From: Gammaproteobacteria bacterium
Lineage (GTDB): Bacteria; Pseudomonadota; Gammaproteobacteria; UBA6429; Thiohalophilaceae
Assembly (NCBI GenBank): GCA_016194635.1
Contig: JACQBC010000010.1
Coordinates: 124,001 to 188,000, forward strand
DNA: 64,000 nucleotides
Direction of reading: 5' to 3'
The translations under genes were made by a program, and so were the position numbers. Within the stretch, counting starts at the first letter, position 1. Every line of letters starts with the position of its first letter. Positions 18,292 through 28,265 of the stretch are shown here, in pieces. Below the pieces are notes generated by a model. That model was given only the letters and a program-made list of their open reading frames with translations, was not told the origin of the DNA and did no database searches.

Positions 18292-19695
18292 TTACCACAC
18301 CTTAATCCGATATATATATACAAACATTCCAACGGTAATCAAAGATAACGGGCCTGCGATTAATAAACTCATAAGTTCATTATTCTGCCAAGGACCAGGC
18401 ATATATTTTACAATGCAAGCGACAATCGCAACCAGTAAACCTGCGACAACACCCGGGAATATGCTAGATACCAACTCAAATATTGATATTTTCATCACCG
18501 CAATACACAACCACATCATCAAGACTGCGTCCATTACCGCTGCCACGAAAATACCCCAAGCTACCGCAGTCAGACCATATTTACTGAGTATTAGTGATAA
18601 AACAATAACTATACAAGCTACAATCCACTGCCGCCAAGCGCGGCTATAGGTCTTACCGAATGCGCGTGCCGAAGGATCCGACACATTTAAGATTAATCGA
18701 AACGGCATAACTAAGGCTAAAACTTGCAACGGCTCTGTAACCGCGACCCACTGCGCCCCGAGTATAATATGTACTAACTTCTCACCTAAAAGCCAAACCA
18801 ACACGCTTAACGGTATACTGAGTAAACAAATCCCAGTAAGCGCAATTAGATAAGTTGTTGCGGAACGTTTATACTCATTCTGTATTTTAGAAATATGTGG
18901 AAATAATATTTTGTCATAGATTTGCCCTAGTTGGCCTGAAGGCATGGTTATAAGTTGATTCGCGCGACCGTAAATTCCAAGAGCGACCACCCCCAAGCGC
19001 GACGCGATAATAAAACCGTCCGCTTGGGCAGAAAGAAAACATGCCAATCTCGACAGAGTTTGTCCAAGACCATAACGGACTATACGTGTCATTTCCGTAA
19101 AACTTGGTTTAATAGTCTGTATTTTCGTAGAACTTAGTCTAATAATACCGCATCTGATAACTGTCTGGCACAAATGACCAATAACCAAAGACCAATAAGA
19201 GAAGCCTAACCAAGCTAATCCAATCGACACACCGGCATATCCAATTGAATAACTTACAAAATCCGCTTTAGCAAGATACTTAAAGTCCATTTCTCGCTTT
19301 ATAAGTGCATCGTGCACAACATACACGCCTTGAATTAAAAACATTAGTGAGTAGACGCGTAATACGGCATACAATTCTGGAATGTTAAAAATTACTGCCA
19401 TACTGGGTGCGCTGGTATACAGCACTATGGCAACAACAATGCCGAGAAAATATGCCATAAAATATGAAGTACTAATGAAATTATCAGTTAAATCTATACG
19501 TTGGACAATATAAAGACCTACACCGAATTCAGAAAAAACGAGTAAAAACTGTGTTATAAGAACAGCAACAGAAACCACGCCAAATTCATGAGGCGTCAAA
19601 AGACGAGCAAGGACTATAATCGCAACAATCTGCGATAATACTTGCGATGCAGTACCCGTCATAACCCAAGTTGCGCTACGTCTTATTTGATTCAT
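18292..19695 (-). CDS. Polysaccharide flippase (Wzx, MOP superfamily)
   Basis: This 467-residue inner-membrane protein begins MNQIRRSATWVMTGTASQVL, and has ILARLLTPHEFGVVSVAVLI and FSEFGVGLYIVQRIDLTDNF, the typical start of WzxC-type polysaccharide transporters. It has 12-14 predicted membrane helices through to the C-terminus. A conserved middle segment includes RYGLGQTLSRLACFLSAQAD and LGIYGRANQLITMPSGQLGQ. It is expected to flip undecaprenyl-linked repeats to the periplasm for the Wzy-like polymerase. The gene is followed 3 bases later by the secreted protein gene. The family call is firm and the substrate is unknown. Confidence 0.9.
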   Translation of the reverse strand: MNQIRRSATWVMTGTASQVLSQIVAIIVLARLLTPHEFGVVSVAVLITQFLLVFSEFGVGLYIVQRIDLTDNFISTSYFMAYFLGIVVAIVLYTSAPSMAVIFNIPELYAVLRVYSLMFLIQGVYVVHDALIKREMDFKYLAKADFVSYSIGYAGVSIGLAWLGFSYWSLVIGHLCQTVIRCGIIRLSSTKIQTIKPSFTEMTRIVRYGLGQTLSRLACFLSAQADGFIIASRLGVVALGIYGRANQLITMPSGQLGQIYDKILFPHISKIQNEYKRSATTYLIALTGICLLSIPLSVLVWLLGEKLVHIILGAQWVAVTEPLQVLALVMPFRLILNVSDPSARAFGKTYSRAWRQWIVACIVIVLSLILSKYGLTAVAWGIFVAAVMDAVLMMWLCIAVMKISIFELVSSIFPGVVAGLLVAIVACIVKYMPGPWQNNELMSLLIAGPLSLITVGMFVYIYRIKVW

Positions 19696-19813
19696 GATCT
19701 ATATCGTCAGTTAACTTTGATACAGTATTTTTCAGCTTAATATATCAATTATAATGTCTAATTTTTAGACGCAATTTAAAACATCCCATAAACACATCGC
19801 ACTTCATAATTGA

Positions 19814-20518
19814 TTATCTTGCAATCACTAGCAGTGAATACCCGCCAAGTATTCTTGCCGCGAGCGGAATACTTATCTTTGACATACCCCACCGAACACT
19901 ATTTGCAATTGCTTTTTTAATAGATGGGTTCTGTTTAAAAGACCAAAATGAAGCATTTGTATATATAGCATCGATTATTTCGTGGCCTGTATCTTTAAGC
20001 GTAGCAATTGCAGAATCAGCTGTAAAATAATGTAGATGCCCTTTGGAATATCGACTACGAAGAAAAGAATTTCTCAGGACAGCGGAGACATGTATATCGA
20101 GCGGTATATGATATATTTTGTAATTTGCCTTATTTTTACATATACTTATAAACCCTATGTAATCTTGGATGTGTTCAAATACATCAATCGCAAGTAATAA
20201 ATCTATATCTTTAATATTTTCATCTGAAATAAAATCTTGACATATAAAGTTTATATTGTTGCCAACGTTTTTTTTGCTAATTTCGATCGCTTGAGGCGAT
20301 ATATCATAGCCACTAAAATGCACCTCACTCAGGCAGGTTTGCTTAGCAAGCTCAGTTAGAATTTGCCCTGCACCGCATCCAACTTCCACGACGGTATTCG
20401 GGTGAAGACCATTTTTTATCATTATCTTAAGTATCTGCTCTGACTTCCAAGGAGAATCTTCGACGTGCCAAGTCTGAGTTGTCTCTAGGTATTCTCCACT
20501 TGTATAAATATTATTCAT
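19814..20518 (-). CDS. Class I SAM-dependent methyltransferase
   Basis: A 234-residue enzyme with good methyltransferase motifs: TVVEVGCGAGQILTELAKQT near residue 39, FSGYDISPQAIEISKK for the acidic loop, and DIDLLLAIDVFEHIQDYIGF near residue 104. The C-terminal part, with IYHIPLDIHVSAVLRNSFLR and KGHLHYFTADSAIATLKDTG, is typical of sugar or quinone-type methyltransferases in O-antigen loci. It is AT-rich and lies 87 bases downstream of wecB and 118 bases upstream of the flippase gene. The target is probably a glycan residue, but this cannot be proved from sequence. Confidence 0.84.
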   Translation of the reverse strand: MNNIYTSGEYLETTQTWHVEDSPWKSEQILKIMIKNGLHPNTVVEVGCGAGQILTELAKQTCLSEVHFSGYDISPQAIEISKKNVGNNINFICQDFISDENIKDIDLLLAIDVFEHIQDYIGFISICKNKANYKIYHIPLDIHVSAVLRNSFLRSRYSKGHLHYFTADSAIATLKDTGHEIIDAIYTNASFWSFKQNPSIKKAIANSVRWGMSKISIPLAARILGGYSLLVIAR

Positions 20519-20605
20519 TTTTGCGTGTCTTTATCATCATCATATATAAGATAATTTCATAACATTTTATCAACTGCTTGGGGAAACTGGTACATTCTTT
20601 GTTAC

Positions 20606-21790
20606 TTAGTTAAAGGCGACATTTTTTTGTTCGCCATTTAAATACACCTTGGTTAATCCCGTGACGATAGCTTTAACAATTTTTCTAGCAGCAGTACCAT
20701 CTCCGTAGGGGTTATGTGCATTACTCATTTTCTGATATATCAAATCATTGACCAACAACAATTCCATTGAATGTTTAATTTTATCTTTGTTCGTTCCAAC
20801 CAATCTTACTGTTTCTGCACTCACTGCCTCAGGTCGCTCAGTTACATCACGCATCACCAACACAGGCTTACCCAACGCCGGACCCTCTTCCTGAATACCG
20901 CCAGAATCAGTTAAGATGACGTCACATTGATTAATCAACCACACGAACGGTGCATATTCTTGTGGTTTGAGTAAATATACATTCGGTAGGTTACTAAGGA
21001 TACGATTAACCGGTTCTTGCACATTCGGATTCAGATGCACTGGGTATACTACTACCCAGTTCGGGTGTGCCACGGCCATGTCACGAATGGCCTGACACAG
21101 GTCTTCAAATCCATTACCGAAATTTTCGCGGCGATGCCCCGTCACCAATATTTTTTTAAACTGTGGGTTGGTGAATGCATCGTAAAATTTAGTTCCGAAT
21201 ATAGATTCCCAGTAACTCGCAGGAAAATTACTCACTTTTTCACGCACATACAACAATGCATCAATCACGGTGTTGCCGGTAACATATATGCGCGTATCCG
21301 CAATATTTTCCTTGAGCAGATTCTCTCTGGCGGTGTGTGTTGGCGCAAAATGCAGTGTTGCCAAACGACCCACCAGGCTACGGTTGGCCTCCTCGGGGAA
21401 CGGCGCCTTGAGATCGCCGGTTCGCAGCCCTGCTTCAACGTGGCCGACTTCAATGCCTGCATAAAAGGCCGCTAGTGCCCCGCTAAAGCAACTGGTGGTA
21501 TCGCCATGAACCAAAACAAGGTCCGGCTTTGCCTGTCGTAATACATCGCGCAGGCCCAGCAAGGCTCGACTGGTGATATCAAACAAATCTTGCCCGGCGG
21601 ACATGATATTGAGGTCAAAATCCGGTGTAATAGCGAATAATTCCAGCACCTGGTCGAGCATTTGCCGGTGTTGGGCAGTGACGCAGACCAGTGATTCAAC
21701 CCCGCTCTGGGCTTGCAGCGCCTTAACGACCGGCGCCATTTTAATAGCTTCGGGTCTTGTTCCGAAAACACACATCACCCGTAGTGTCAT
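20606..21790 (-). CDS. wecB: UDP-N-acetylglucosamine 2-epimerase (non-hydrolysing)
   Basis: A cytoplasmic enzyme that converts UDP-GlcNAc to UDP-ManNAc. Residues 1-25 contain [20 protein letters not shown], the family start. Further conserved sites are [60 protein letters not shown] and [20 protein letters not shown]. The length of 394 residues is a little above the usual 370-380. Its start overlaps the end of the dehydrogenase gene wecC by 4 bases. The pair forms a complete route from UDP-GlcNAc to UDP-ManNAcA for the polysaccharide repeat. Base composition is close to that of wecC and less AT-rich than the downstream cassette. Confidence 0.94.
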   Translation of the reverse strand: MTLRVMCVFGTRPEAIKMAPVVKALQAQSGVESLVCVTAQHRQMLDQVLELFAITPDFDLNIMSAGQDLFDITSRALLGLRDVLRQAKPDLVLVHGDTTSCFSGALAAFYAGIEVGHVEAGLRTGDLKAPFPEEANRSLVGRLATLHFAPTHTARENLLKENIADTRIYVTGNTVIDALLYVREKVSNFPASYWESIFGTKFYDAFTNPQFKKILVTGHRRENFGNGFEDLCQAIRDMAVAHPNWVVVYPVHLNPNVQEPVNRILSNLPNVYLLKPQEYAPFVWLINQCDVILTDSGGIQEEGPALGKPVLVMRDVTERPEAVSAETVRLVGTNKDKIKHSMELLLVNDLIYQKMSNAHNPYGDGTAARKIVKAIVTGLTKVYLNGEQKNVAFN

Positions 21791-22995
21791 AACACCGCAC
21801 CGCGTGTGTCGATTAGGATTTTTTCTTTCAGATCCGTTGCTCGCAGTTTTTTATACTGCTTATGGTCGACGAGCAATAACAGGATATCCGACCGCTCTAA
21901 TACGTCTTCATAATCGATTAATTCTAATCCATTGCACTTCTTAATATTTGGATCGTTGATTAACACCTCACCGAGGTTCATCTGCATCAACTCATGTACG
22001 ATCTCTAATGCCGGTGATTCACGTATATCATCCACATCCGCTTTAAAACTGATCCCCAAGCAGCCAATGACGGGGCGTTTGAATTTCTCCGCCTTCATTG
22101 CGACGCGTTCTAATACCCATTTTGGTTTGTAATTATTAACTTCGCGTGCGGTACGGATCAGCCTGGCTTTCTCGGGGGCTCGCGCGACAATAAACCACGG
22201 ATCCACCGCGATACAATGCCCACCAACGCCTGGGCCAGGACTAAGAATATTGACGCGTGGGTGACGGTTCGCCATGCGGATCATCTCGAAGACATTGATG
22301 CCTTCTTGATCGCAGATCATGGATAATTCATTCGCATAGGCAATATTGATATCGCGGTAGGTATTTTCGGCCAGTTTAGCCATTTCCGCCGTGCGGGCAT
22401 CCGTTGCCAATACCTCGCCGTTGATAAAGGTTTTATAGAATTCCACCGCTTTGTTGGTCGAGGCATCATTGAGACCGCCCACGATACGATCATTTTCGAT
22501 CAATTCTCGTAATATTTTTCCAGGTAACACGCGTTCCGGGCAATGCGCGACATAGACACTGGTATCAATGTCGATACCGGCCTGGCGTAATTGTTCTCCT
22601 ACCACCTCTTCCGTTGTGCCGGGAGGACTGGTCGATTCGAGAATGACGAGATTTCCGGGGCGAACATAAGGCGCTATGGTGCGAGTAGCCCTCTCAACAT
22701 AGGATAAGTCAGGTTGGTAGCCGTCTTTAAACGGTGTTGGGACGGCGATAATAAAAATATCCGCTTCTGTGGGTTGTAAGGAGGCAGTAAGTTTTCCGGA
22801 TTGCACGGCGGATTTCACCAGGATGTCGAGATCAGGTTCAACGATATGGATCTTTCCCTGATTTATGATATCGACGACATCTTTGGAAATGTCCACCCCG
22901 TGGACGTGAAAACCTTTGGTGCCGAGCAACGAGGCAGTCGGCAGGCCAATATAGCCCAGGCCTACGACGCAAATTGTTTCCTTTCCTGTGTACAC
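21787..22995 (-). CDS. wecC: UDP-N-acetyl-D-mannosamine dehydrogenase
   Basis: An NAD-dependent four-electron sugar-nucleotide dehydrogenase that oxidises UDP-ManNAc to UDP-ManNAcA. It has the Rossmann start [20 protein letters not shown], the segment [20 protein letters not shown], and the catalytic cysteine in [20 protein letters not shown]. The C-terminal UDP-binding domain begins [20 protein letters not shown]. The 402-residue length is normal. It is the first of the wecC–wecB pair and overlaps wecB by 4 bases. The 241 bases upstream of it, to the TIGR03790-type gene, are the largest non-coding gap in the front half of the locus and could hold a second promoter, though I could not fix one. 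Confidence 0.94.
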   Translation of the reverse strand: MYTGKETICVVGLGYIGLPTASLLGTKGFHVHGVDISKDVVDIINQGKIHIVEPDLDILVKSAVQSGKLTASLQPTEADIFIIAVPTPFKDGYQPDLSYVERATRTIAPYVRPGNLVILESTSPPGTTEEVVGEQLRQAGIDIDTSVYVAHCPERVLPGKILRELIENDRIVGGLNDASTNKAVEFYKTFINGEVLATDARTAEMAKLAENTYRDINIAYANELSMICDQEGINVFEMIRMANRHPRVNILSPGPGVGGHCIAVDPWFIVARAPEKARLIRTAREVNNYKPKWVLERVAMKAEKFKRPVIGCLGISFKADVDDIRESPALEIVHELMQMNLGEVLINDPNIKKCNGLELIDYEDVLERSDILLLLVDHKQYKKLRATDLKEKILIDTRGAVL

Positions 22996-23236
22996 AGCCT
23001 GGGCCTCATATACTATATGCAGACGGTTTTTATATTATTTAACAGTGATAGAAGGCTACTATAAATAGTAAATGTTGTACTTTTGTTGCAAATTAGCCTT
23101 TTGTCATACACAAAGAACGATTCCCGGATAACCCATCGCAGGTTGTCATATATTTGACATACATACCCACCCTCGGATAACAATAATCATTCCCTGGTCG
23201 ATTAAGTTGCATTACCACGTGATCCCGGGTTGCGGT

Positions 23237-24481
23237 TCACTCCAATTTCTTAACCAACCGATACACCAGATGCTGTGAATGGCTGAAGCGCAGGGTATTT
23301 TGTCCAGGATTGATACGCTGTACTCCCGGTAATGGCGTGAACGGCCCCAGCAGGGTCTGGCCACCCAAAATTTCATACTCGCCAGGTACGAGTTCCCAGG
23401 TGGTGTAGACCAAATCATCACCCTCCCAATGCATTTGATAATCACCGTAGGGTCTGGCCAGCGGTTCCCCCACGAATACACCCTGCCCTGGCATGTCGAC
23501 ACTTTTCCAATACGCCTCGATCAAGCTTTCGCCATTAATGTAACGATCAATCACAACGGCCGGGTTGGGAAATTTTCCTGGAATATTGCAAGGTTCCGCC
23601 ACCGTGCCGTAACTGCCGGTTGCCCCAGCGCTCAGCCATTCTAAAATACTCATTTGCTGACTGTCGGTGAGTTGCCCGCCGCTGGATGTTAAATGGTCCG
23701 CGATCGCGCCGGGCAGGAAGTTGTTACTGGTCAGCTTGCTCACAAATTTGCTTCCGGTGAAATAAAATAAAACGTCTTTTTTTCCGGTAATATAGTTCTG
23801 CTTAAGCGCTTCGATATGTAAAAACCCGCCGTACACCTGCTTAATCTTAGCAAACAAGACATCACGAACCGTGCGCGATGCGTCCGTCGTGCTCAATAGA
23901 TAACCCGTACCCTGCGGATAGGTGTGATCCGCGTGGATACCACGATCAATGAGCCGTTTGACTTCCGCCAAATTTTTTCCCGCCAGCATCATGCTAGGAC
24001 GAAACTTATAATCATCGTAAGGATATTTGCTCTGACTGGAAAAATAGGGATTGGCCGCGGTCATCCGGCAACCGCTGGCGCAATAACGCGGGTCGAACCC
24101 AAACGCAAACGCGGCTGTAATCCCCATACAGTCCACCTTGTAAGGTTTCGTCCAGGTAAGCACATAGGCTTGCACATAAACCGGTGTTTGTTGTTTTACC
24201 ACCGGCCACAGCTGATTAAATAATGTTGACGGTAGATTGACGTTGCTTGGATCGATTCGCACATGAATGGTATTTTTTTCAGGAATATGACGTCGGCGGC
24301 GGTAATACTCGGCAATTTCAACGCTGGCGGGATCATTGTCATTAACAATGATCGCCAGCTCTTCAGCACGTAGACTCGCCTTCGGTACTTGGATAACCGG
24401 TGTCACAGGCTGAAATTCCGCGAAGGCCAGCGTTATCGTGAAGCCCAGTGAAACGCCGAGCATTGTGTACACGGACTTCAT
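23237..24481 (-). CDS. TIGR03790-type secreted protein of unknown function
   Basis: A 414-residue protein with an N-terminal signal peptide (MKSVYTMLGVSLGFTITLAF). After this come ELAIIVNDNDPASVEIAEYY and RRRHIPEKNTIHVRIDPSN, which are the hallmark of the TIGR03790 family. The domain continues through YVLTWTKPYKVDCMGITAAF and ATGSYGTVAEPCNIPGKFPN. The family is found scattered in Proteobacteria and its function is unknown; the C-terminus looks like a small beta-sandwich. Here it sits between the CpsD-like ATPase and wecC in the same orientation, 20 bases after the ATPase gene, so a job at the cell surface in polysaccharide handling is reasonable but unproven. Confidence 0.82.
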   Translation of the reverse strand: MKSVYTMLGVSLGFTITLAFAEFQPVTPVIQVPKASLRAEELAIIVNDNDPASVEIAEYYRRRRHIPEKNTIHVRIDPSNVNLPSTLFNQLWPVVKQQTPVYVQAYVLTWTKPYKVDCMGITAAFAFGFDPRYCASGCRMTAANPYFSSQSKYPYDDYKFRPSMMLAGKNLAEVKRLIDRGIHADHTYPQGTGYLLSTTDASRTVRDVLFAKIKQVYGGFLHIEALKQNYITGKKDVLFYFTGSKFVSKLTSNNFLPGAIADHLTSSGGQLTDSQQMSILEWLSAGATGSYGTVAEPCNIPGKFPNPAVVIDRYINGESLIEAYWKSVDMPGQGVFVGEPLARPYGDYQMHWEGDDLVYTTWELVPGEYEILGGQTLLGPFTPLPGVQRINPGQNTLRFSHSQHLVYRLVKKLE

Positions 24482-24501
24482 GCAGGGCTGATGCCTTGCG
24501 G

Positions 24502-25290
24502 CTACTTACGTGCTGTTATAGTGGATTTGTTCAACACATTGCCGATCACATTGGCATGCTTCAACATTTCCTTGGCACGCGCGATATCGTCAATCTGGGT
24601 CTTGTTATCCTCGACCACCAGTAAAAACGCGTCGACATAGGATGAAAATACCAGCGCATCATCCGCTGACAATAACGGTGGTAAATCGAAAATAACAATG
24701 CGATTTTGGTAGCGATTCTTAAGTTCAGCGAACAAATTCACCATACGTGGCGTTGACAATGTCTCGGATGAATTTAATATCGGGACTCTTCCTGGTAATA
24801 CCACCAGGCGCTCAAGCGAGGGATTAAACAGGATTTCACTAAGACTAGACTCAGACTGGATATAATCACTTAACCCCAGTTCCGGCAGGTAACCGAAGTA
24901 GTCATGGATTGAGGGTTGGCGCAAATCCAGATCCACCAGCAGCGCCGTCTGGTTGACTTCCATGGCCATACTGATCGCCAGGTTGATGGCGGTCAGGGTC
25001 TTGCCGCTGTTAATCGCCGGACTGGTAACACCCAGTGTGGTCCAATTTTTCTCTCGCAGGCGTTGTAAAACGTGGGTACGCAATAAACGGTAAGCATCAT
25101 AGATGCTACTGTGCGTTAAAGGATTGATGACACGTTTTTCGTGTAGGTAGGCTGGAACGGTTTTAAAAACGCGCGTTAGAGTATAGCTGCTCGGTTCACT
25201 GGTCTCTTTATTTAGCACCGGCCGAACGGGGGGCTTTCTTGGTCTAATCGTGCCTTTAGCGCGTTGCAATGCATTAATGATATATTCCAT
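24502..25290 (-). CDS. CpsD/CapB-type tyrosine autokinase-like ATPase of the EPS locus
   Basis: A cytoplasmic P-loop ATPase that normally works with the Wzz/GNVR membrane protein to set export and chain length. The Walker A region is TSPAINSGKTLTAINLAISM near residue 90, Walker A' is ALLVDLDLRQPSIHDYFGY, and Walker B is IVIFDLPPLLSADDALVFSS. The C-terminus (NVIGNVLNKSTITARK) lacks the tyrosine cluster of classical BY-kinases, as in many exosortase-associated versions, so autophosphorylation is uncertain. I chose the ATG at 25288-25290 (MEYIINALQRAKG), the usual start of this family and 10 bases after the chain-length gene. The longer frame adds 24 cysteine-rich residues that overlap that gene. 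Confidence 0.86.
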   Translation of the reverse strand: MEYIINALQRAKGTIRPRKPPVRPVLNKETSEPSSYTLTRVFKTVPAYLHEKRVINPLTHSSIYDAYRLLRTHVLQRLREKNWTTLGVTSPAINSGKTLTAINLAISMAMEVNQTALLVDLDLRQPSIHDYFGYLPELGLSDYIQSESSLSEILFNPSLERLVVLPGRVPILNSSETLSTPRMVNLFAELKNRYQNRIVIFDLPPLLSADDALVFSSYVDAFLLVVEDNKTQIDDIARAKEMLKHANVIGNVLNKSTITARK

Positions 25291-25300
25291 CGATACCACC

Positions 25301-27022
25301 CTATAATCCAAGTTTGTGCAGCACTGTAAACCACAATACGTCCAACGGCATAAACAGTACATCGACCATTATCATGGCAACAACCGCACTGGCCGCCGCG
25401 CCAATCAGCGAATAGGTTAACCTGCGTTTTTGTTTGTGGCGTTCCGCGTCGGTGACAATGTAGGGGATGATGGCCAAGGGCAGTTCACCGAAAATCTCCT
25501 GTAACGCGCCATCACCGTGGATGCTTTTGTCCATGTTTTCCTTAAGCATTGTTAGGCCAAAACCGGCGCCCAATGCCAGCATTAACCCCAGCACAATGAG
25601 CGCCGTGCGGTTAGGTTTATACGGCTTTTCAGGAGTCAACGGCGGTTCAATCAGCGAGAAATGCTCACCCTTGCTGTTTTTTTCAAGCTCTTCGGCGAGT
25701 TTGGCGGAAGTCTGCTTGGCCACGATTTCTTGGTATTTTTCCACGGTATTTTTATAATCACGGGTCAGCGCCACATAGGTACGCTCGATCTTTGGCGTAT
25801 TAACAATTCGATTCTCGTACTCGGCAAGTTTTTCTTTGTATTGGCGTTTATTCTCATAAAGCGACTTTAGATCGGCCTCGGCGCTGTCCAGACGTGATTT
25901 GAGTTCAATATAAGCCGGGTTGTCCGCTGTTTCGTTCTGATCTTCCTTATTTCCTTGTTCTGCGGCAAGATGGGCTTCGATTTCGTGGATTTCTTTTCTA
26001 AGTTTAATGACATCGGGGTGATCGGGCGTGTATTTCTGCTGGTCTTCGGTCAGTTTTGCTTTTAATCCCACCAGTTGTTGTTTAAGTTCCTTGGCGGAGC
26101 GATGACTCATCCCGACGTCTTGTTGCAACGCGGCGATTTCCCGGCGCATCTTCACGAGATCCGGATGCTCTTTGCCGTATACCGCCGCGGCACTGATATA
26201 CTTGGTTTCCAGCGCCTTCAACCGGCCTTGTGGTGTCAGGATACGCTCGCCATTTTCAGAATAGATCGTCGCGGAGGGACTGAGTTGCTCAAGTTGAGCT
26301 TGCAGTTCAATTTTGCGATCTTCCAGGGAACGGACTTGACGATCGACTTCCATCAATTCCCGATCCGTACGCTCCCACAACTGGAAATTCAGATCCGTCA
26401 ATTCGGGTAGTTTTCCCGAATTCTTGACCTTGAAATCCGCCAGTTCGGTTTCATAAGTGTTTATCTGTTTCTTGAGTTTTGCCGCCTCTTGATCCAGGAA
26501 TCCGGTCGCCACCGCCGCTTGTTCAGTACGCGACTTCAAATTTTCGTTTAGATACAGGGTCACCAGCTCGTTCGCGACTTTTTGCGCCAGGTCGGGCGAG
26601 TGATTATCATACGTCAGCTTAAAGGCAATGGTGGCCTGGCTGGGACGGCCGCTACGTGGATCAATTACATCAGCACTGATCATGTTTAAATTAATGTCCT
26701 TGCGCATGATGTCCATGACTTCTTCGCGTGTCTTGATATCGCGTTCATGTTTATACAGATCATATTTTTTTAGTACGTCAGTGAGGTTCGAGGTTGTCAT
26801 GACACGTTGACTTATTACTTGTATCCGTTCGTCAGCGAAACTGGTGATCGTAGACTTTACCAAATCGCTAGGAATACCCGACTGTTCGATCAAGATAATG
26901 GCACTCGAACGGTATATGGATGGGATCAACAAAGCAATAATGATCGCAACCACGGCGACAATGGCCGTGGTAAGGCTAAAAAGCCGGATGCGGCGCCGGA
27001 GTATATACAGAAATCTTTCCAT
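25301..27022 (-). CDS. Wzz/GNVR polysaccharide chain-length determinant (EpsF/exosortase-system type)
   Basis: An inner-membrane co-polymerase of 573 residues. A first membrane helix near residues 15-35 (LFSLTTAIVAVVAIIIALLI) is followed by the Wzz domain. Then comes a long periplasmic coiled-coil from about residue 170 to 430, rich in E, K, Q and L. The second helix is near residue 470 (TALIVLGLMLALGAGFGLTM), and a further hydrophobic pair lies at the end. The exosortase-type family has this long coiled-coil form. The gene lies between the beta-barrel protein (19 bases before) and the ATPase gene, the usual arrangement for partners of one export machine. Confidence 0.88.
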   Translation of the reverse strand: MERFLYILRRRIRLFSLTTAIVAVVAIIIALLIPSIYRSSAIILIEQSGIPSDLVKSTITSFADERIQVISQRVMTTSNLTDVLKKYDLYKHERDIKTREEVMDIMRKDINLNMISADVIDPRSGRPSQATIAFKLTYDNHSPDLAQKVANELVTLYLNENLKSRTEQAAVATGFLDQEAAKLKKQINTYETELADFKVKNSGKLPELTDLNFQLWERTDRELMEVDRQVRSLEDRKIELQAQLEQLSPSATIYSENGERILTPQGRLKALETKYISAAAVYGKEHPDLVKMRREIAALQQDVGMSHRSAKELKQQLVGLKAKLTEDQQKYTPDHPDVIKLRKEIHEIEAHLAAEQGNKEDQNETADNPAYIELKSRLDSAEADLKSLYENKRQYKEKLAEYENRIVNTPKIERTYVALTRDYKNTVEKYQEIVAKQTSAKLAEELEKNSKGEHFSLIEPPLTPEKPYKPNRTALIVLGLMLALGAGFGLTMLKENMDKSIHGDGALQEIFGELPLAIIPYIVTDAERHKQKRRLTYSLIGAAASAVVAMIMVDVLFMPLDVLWFTVLHKLGL

Positions 27023-27041
27023 GTTTCAGCCTGTTGCTCGA

Positions 27042-28265
27042 TTAAAAGTGATAATACGGCCAAACATAACTCATGCTCAATGATATCAGATTTGATTTGG
27101 CGGCATCGGTATCGGTGTTATATTTTTGATAACTATAACGATAATACGCGTTTAACGACCAATTTTCAGATACCTGCCAGGTATAACCGGGTTGAACACT
27201 GTAATAAGTACGATGCACCGTGATAAACCGCGACGCCCCGGGTTTCTGATTGGTGTAGACAATATCCAGGCCTACGCTATTTCTATCAGTGACATGATAT
27301 TGCAGATTCACAGTGGCGCGATCAGTGTCGTATACCACACCGTTTCCCGCCGGTGAATAATCGCGCGTCACTTGGAATTTGATCGTGGCCCGATCCAGCG
27401 TTTTAGTCAGCGATACATTATAGGTAGAACCTTCGCTTTTGGCCGTCCCCAGCAAATAACCCAGGTATTTAAGCTCGTCCAGGCTGGTGCGTTTTCCGTA
27501 CAGCGCCGACAAAACAATATCCTCGGCATAATCATAGCTTAGACCTGCTTGGTAATTATCCGTTTTCGTGGACAGACTTGCGCCCACAAAGCCATAAGCC
27601 CCCTCTGGAATGTCAACTTCGGAACGAGTAGCAATAGCTTGCAGCTGCAGGGACTCAGTCAGGGAGTAACTATAATTAGCCGATGTTATCTGGTTAGTAT
27701 AATCGGCGAACTCCGTAATCGGCGCGTCATAGTTTTTCTTCAGATAGTCGTAGCTTAACTGCATAGCGCTATGTTGTGACAGCTGATAGGTGAATGACGG
27801 TGATAAGGTCGATTGCTTCACTTTTCGAACGACGCTGATGTAACCAGTGTCCGCCAGCTCCGAGGTAAGCGTGCTTTCGCTCGCATAAGCGCCATTGGCG
27901 TTAATCGCATAACGCTCGCCGTTATACGCATACGCCAGCGTAATGTAGTTGTCGTTTCTATCTAGCATCGTGTTATAGTCATAGTGACGTGACGCAATTT
28001 TATCGGTTAAATCCAGGCTGGTATTTTCCATTTTACGGCTTAAATCTACCGAAGCAGCAATAACAGAGCTCCAGGTCTTGGTAACGTTTTGTGTGGTGAG
28101 AAATAGATTATCATCATAAACCGCTTGCAGATCCACGGTGGGTATGAACGCCCAATCGGCGGCCTTAAGCGGGTTTATCCACACTAACACTGTCCCTGCA
28201 AGAACCAGCTGTACAGCAAACCCGCTTGCGAATATGTAAATCCCACGGGGCCTAAGGTACCACAA
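27042..28265 (-). CDS. Outer-membrane beta-barrel protein of the EPS locus
   Basis: A 407-residue protein with a signal peptide whose hydrophobic part is AVQLVLAGTVLVWINPLKAA. Nearly all the rest is alternating short amphipathic strands with many aromatic and polar residues (NYITLAYAYNGERYAINANG, YQAGLSYDYAEDIVLSALYG, LNAYYRYSYQKYNTDTDAAK). It ends with SLSMSYVWPYYHF, a C-terminal aromatic that suits BAM-dependent insertion. It resembles the outer-membrane proteins (TIGR03016 or EpsL-like) that accompany exosortase EPS clusters, probably in export or anchoring of the polymer. Its start overlaps the export-protein gene by 14 bases. The exact family is uncertain. Confidence 0.8.
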   Translation of the reverse strand: MWYLRPRGIYIFASGFAVQLVLAGTVLVWINPLKAADWAFIPTVDLQAVYDDNLFLTTQNVTKTWSSVIAASVDLSRKMENTSLDLTDKIASRHYDYNTMLDRNDNYITLAYAYNGERYAINANGAYASESTLTSELADTGYISVVRKVKQSTLSPSFTYQLSQHSAMQLSYDYLKKNYDAPITEFADYTNQITSANYSYSLTESLQLQAIATRSEVDIPEGAYGFVGASLSTKTDNYQAGLSYDYAEDIVLSALYGKRTSLDELKYLGYLLGTAKSEGSTYNVSLTKTLDRATIKFQVTRDYSPAGNGVVYDTDRATVNLQYHVTDRNSVGLDIVYTNQKPGASRFITVHRTYYSVQPGYTWQVSENWSLNAYYRYSYQKYNTDTDAAKSNLISLSMSYVWPYYHF

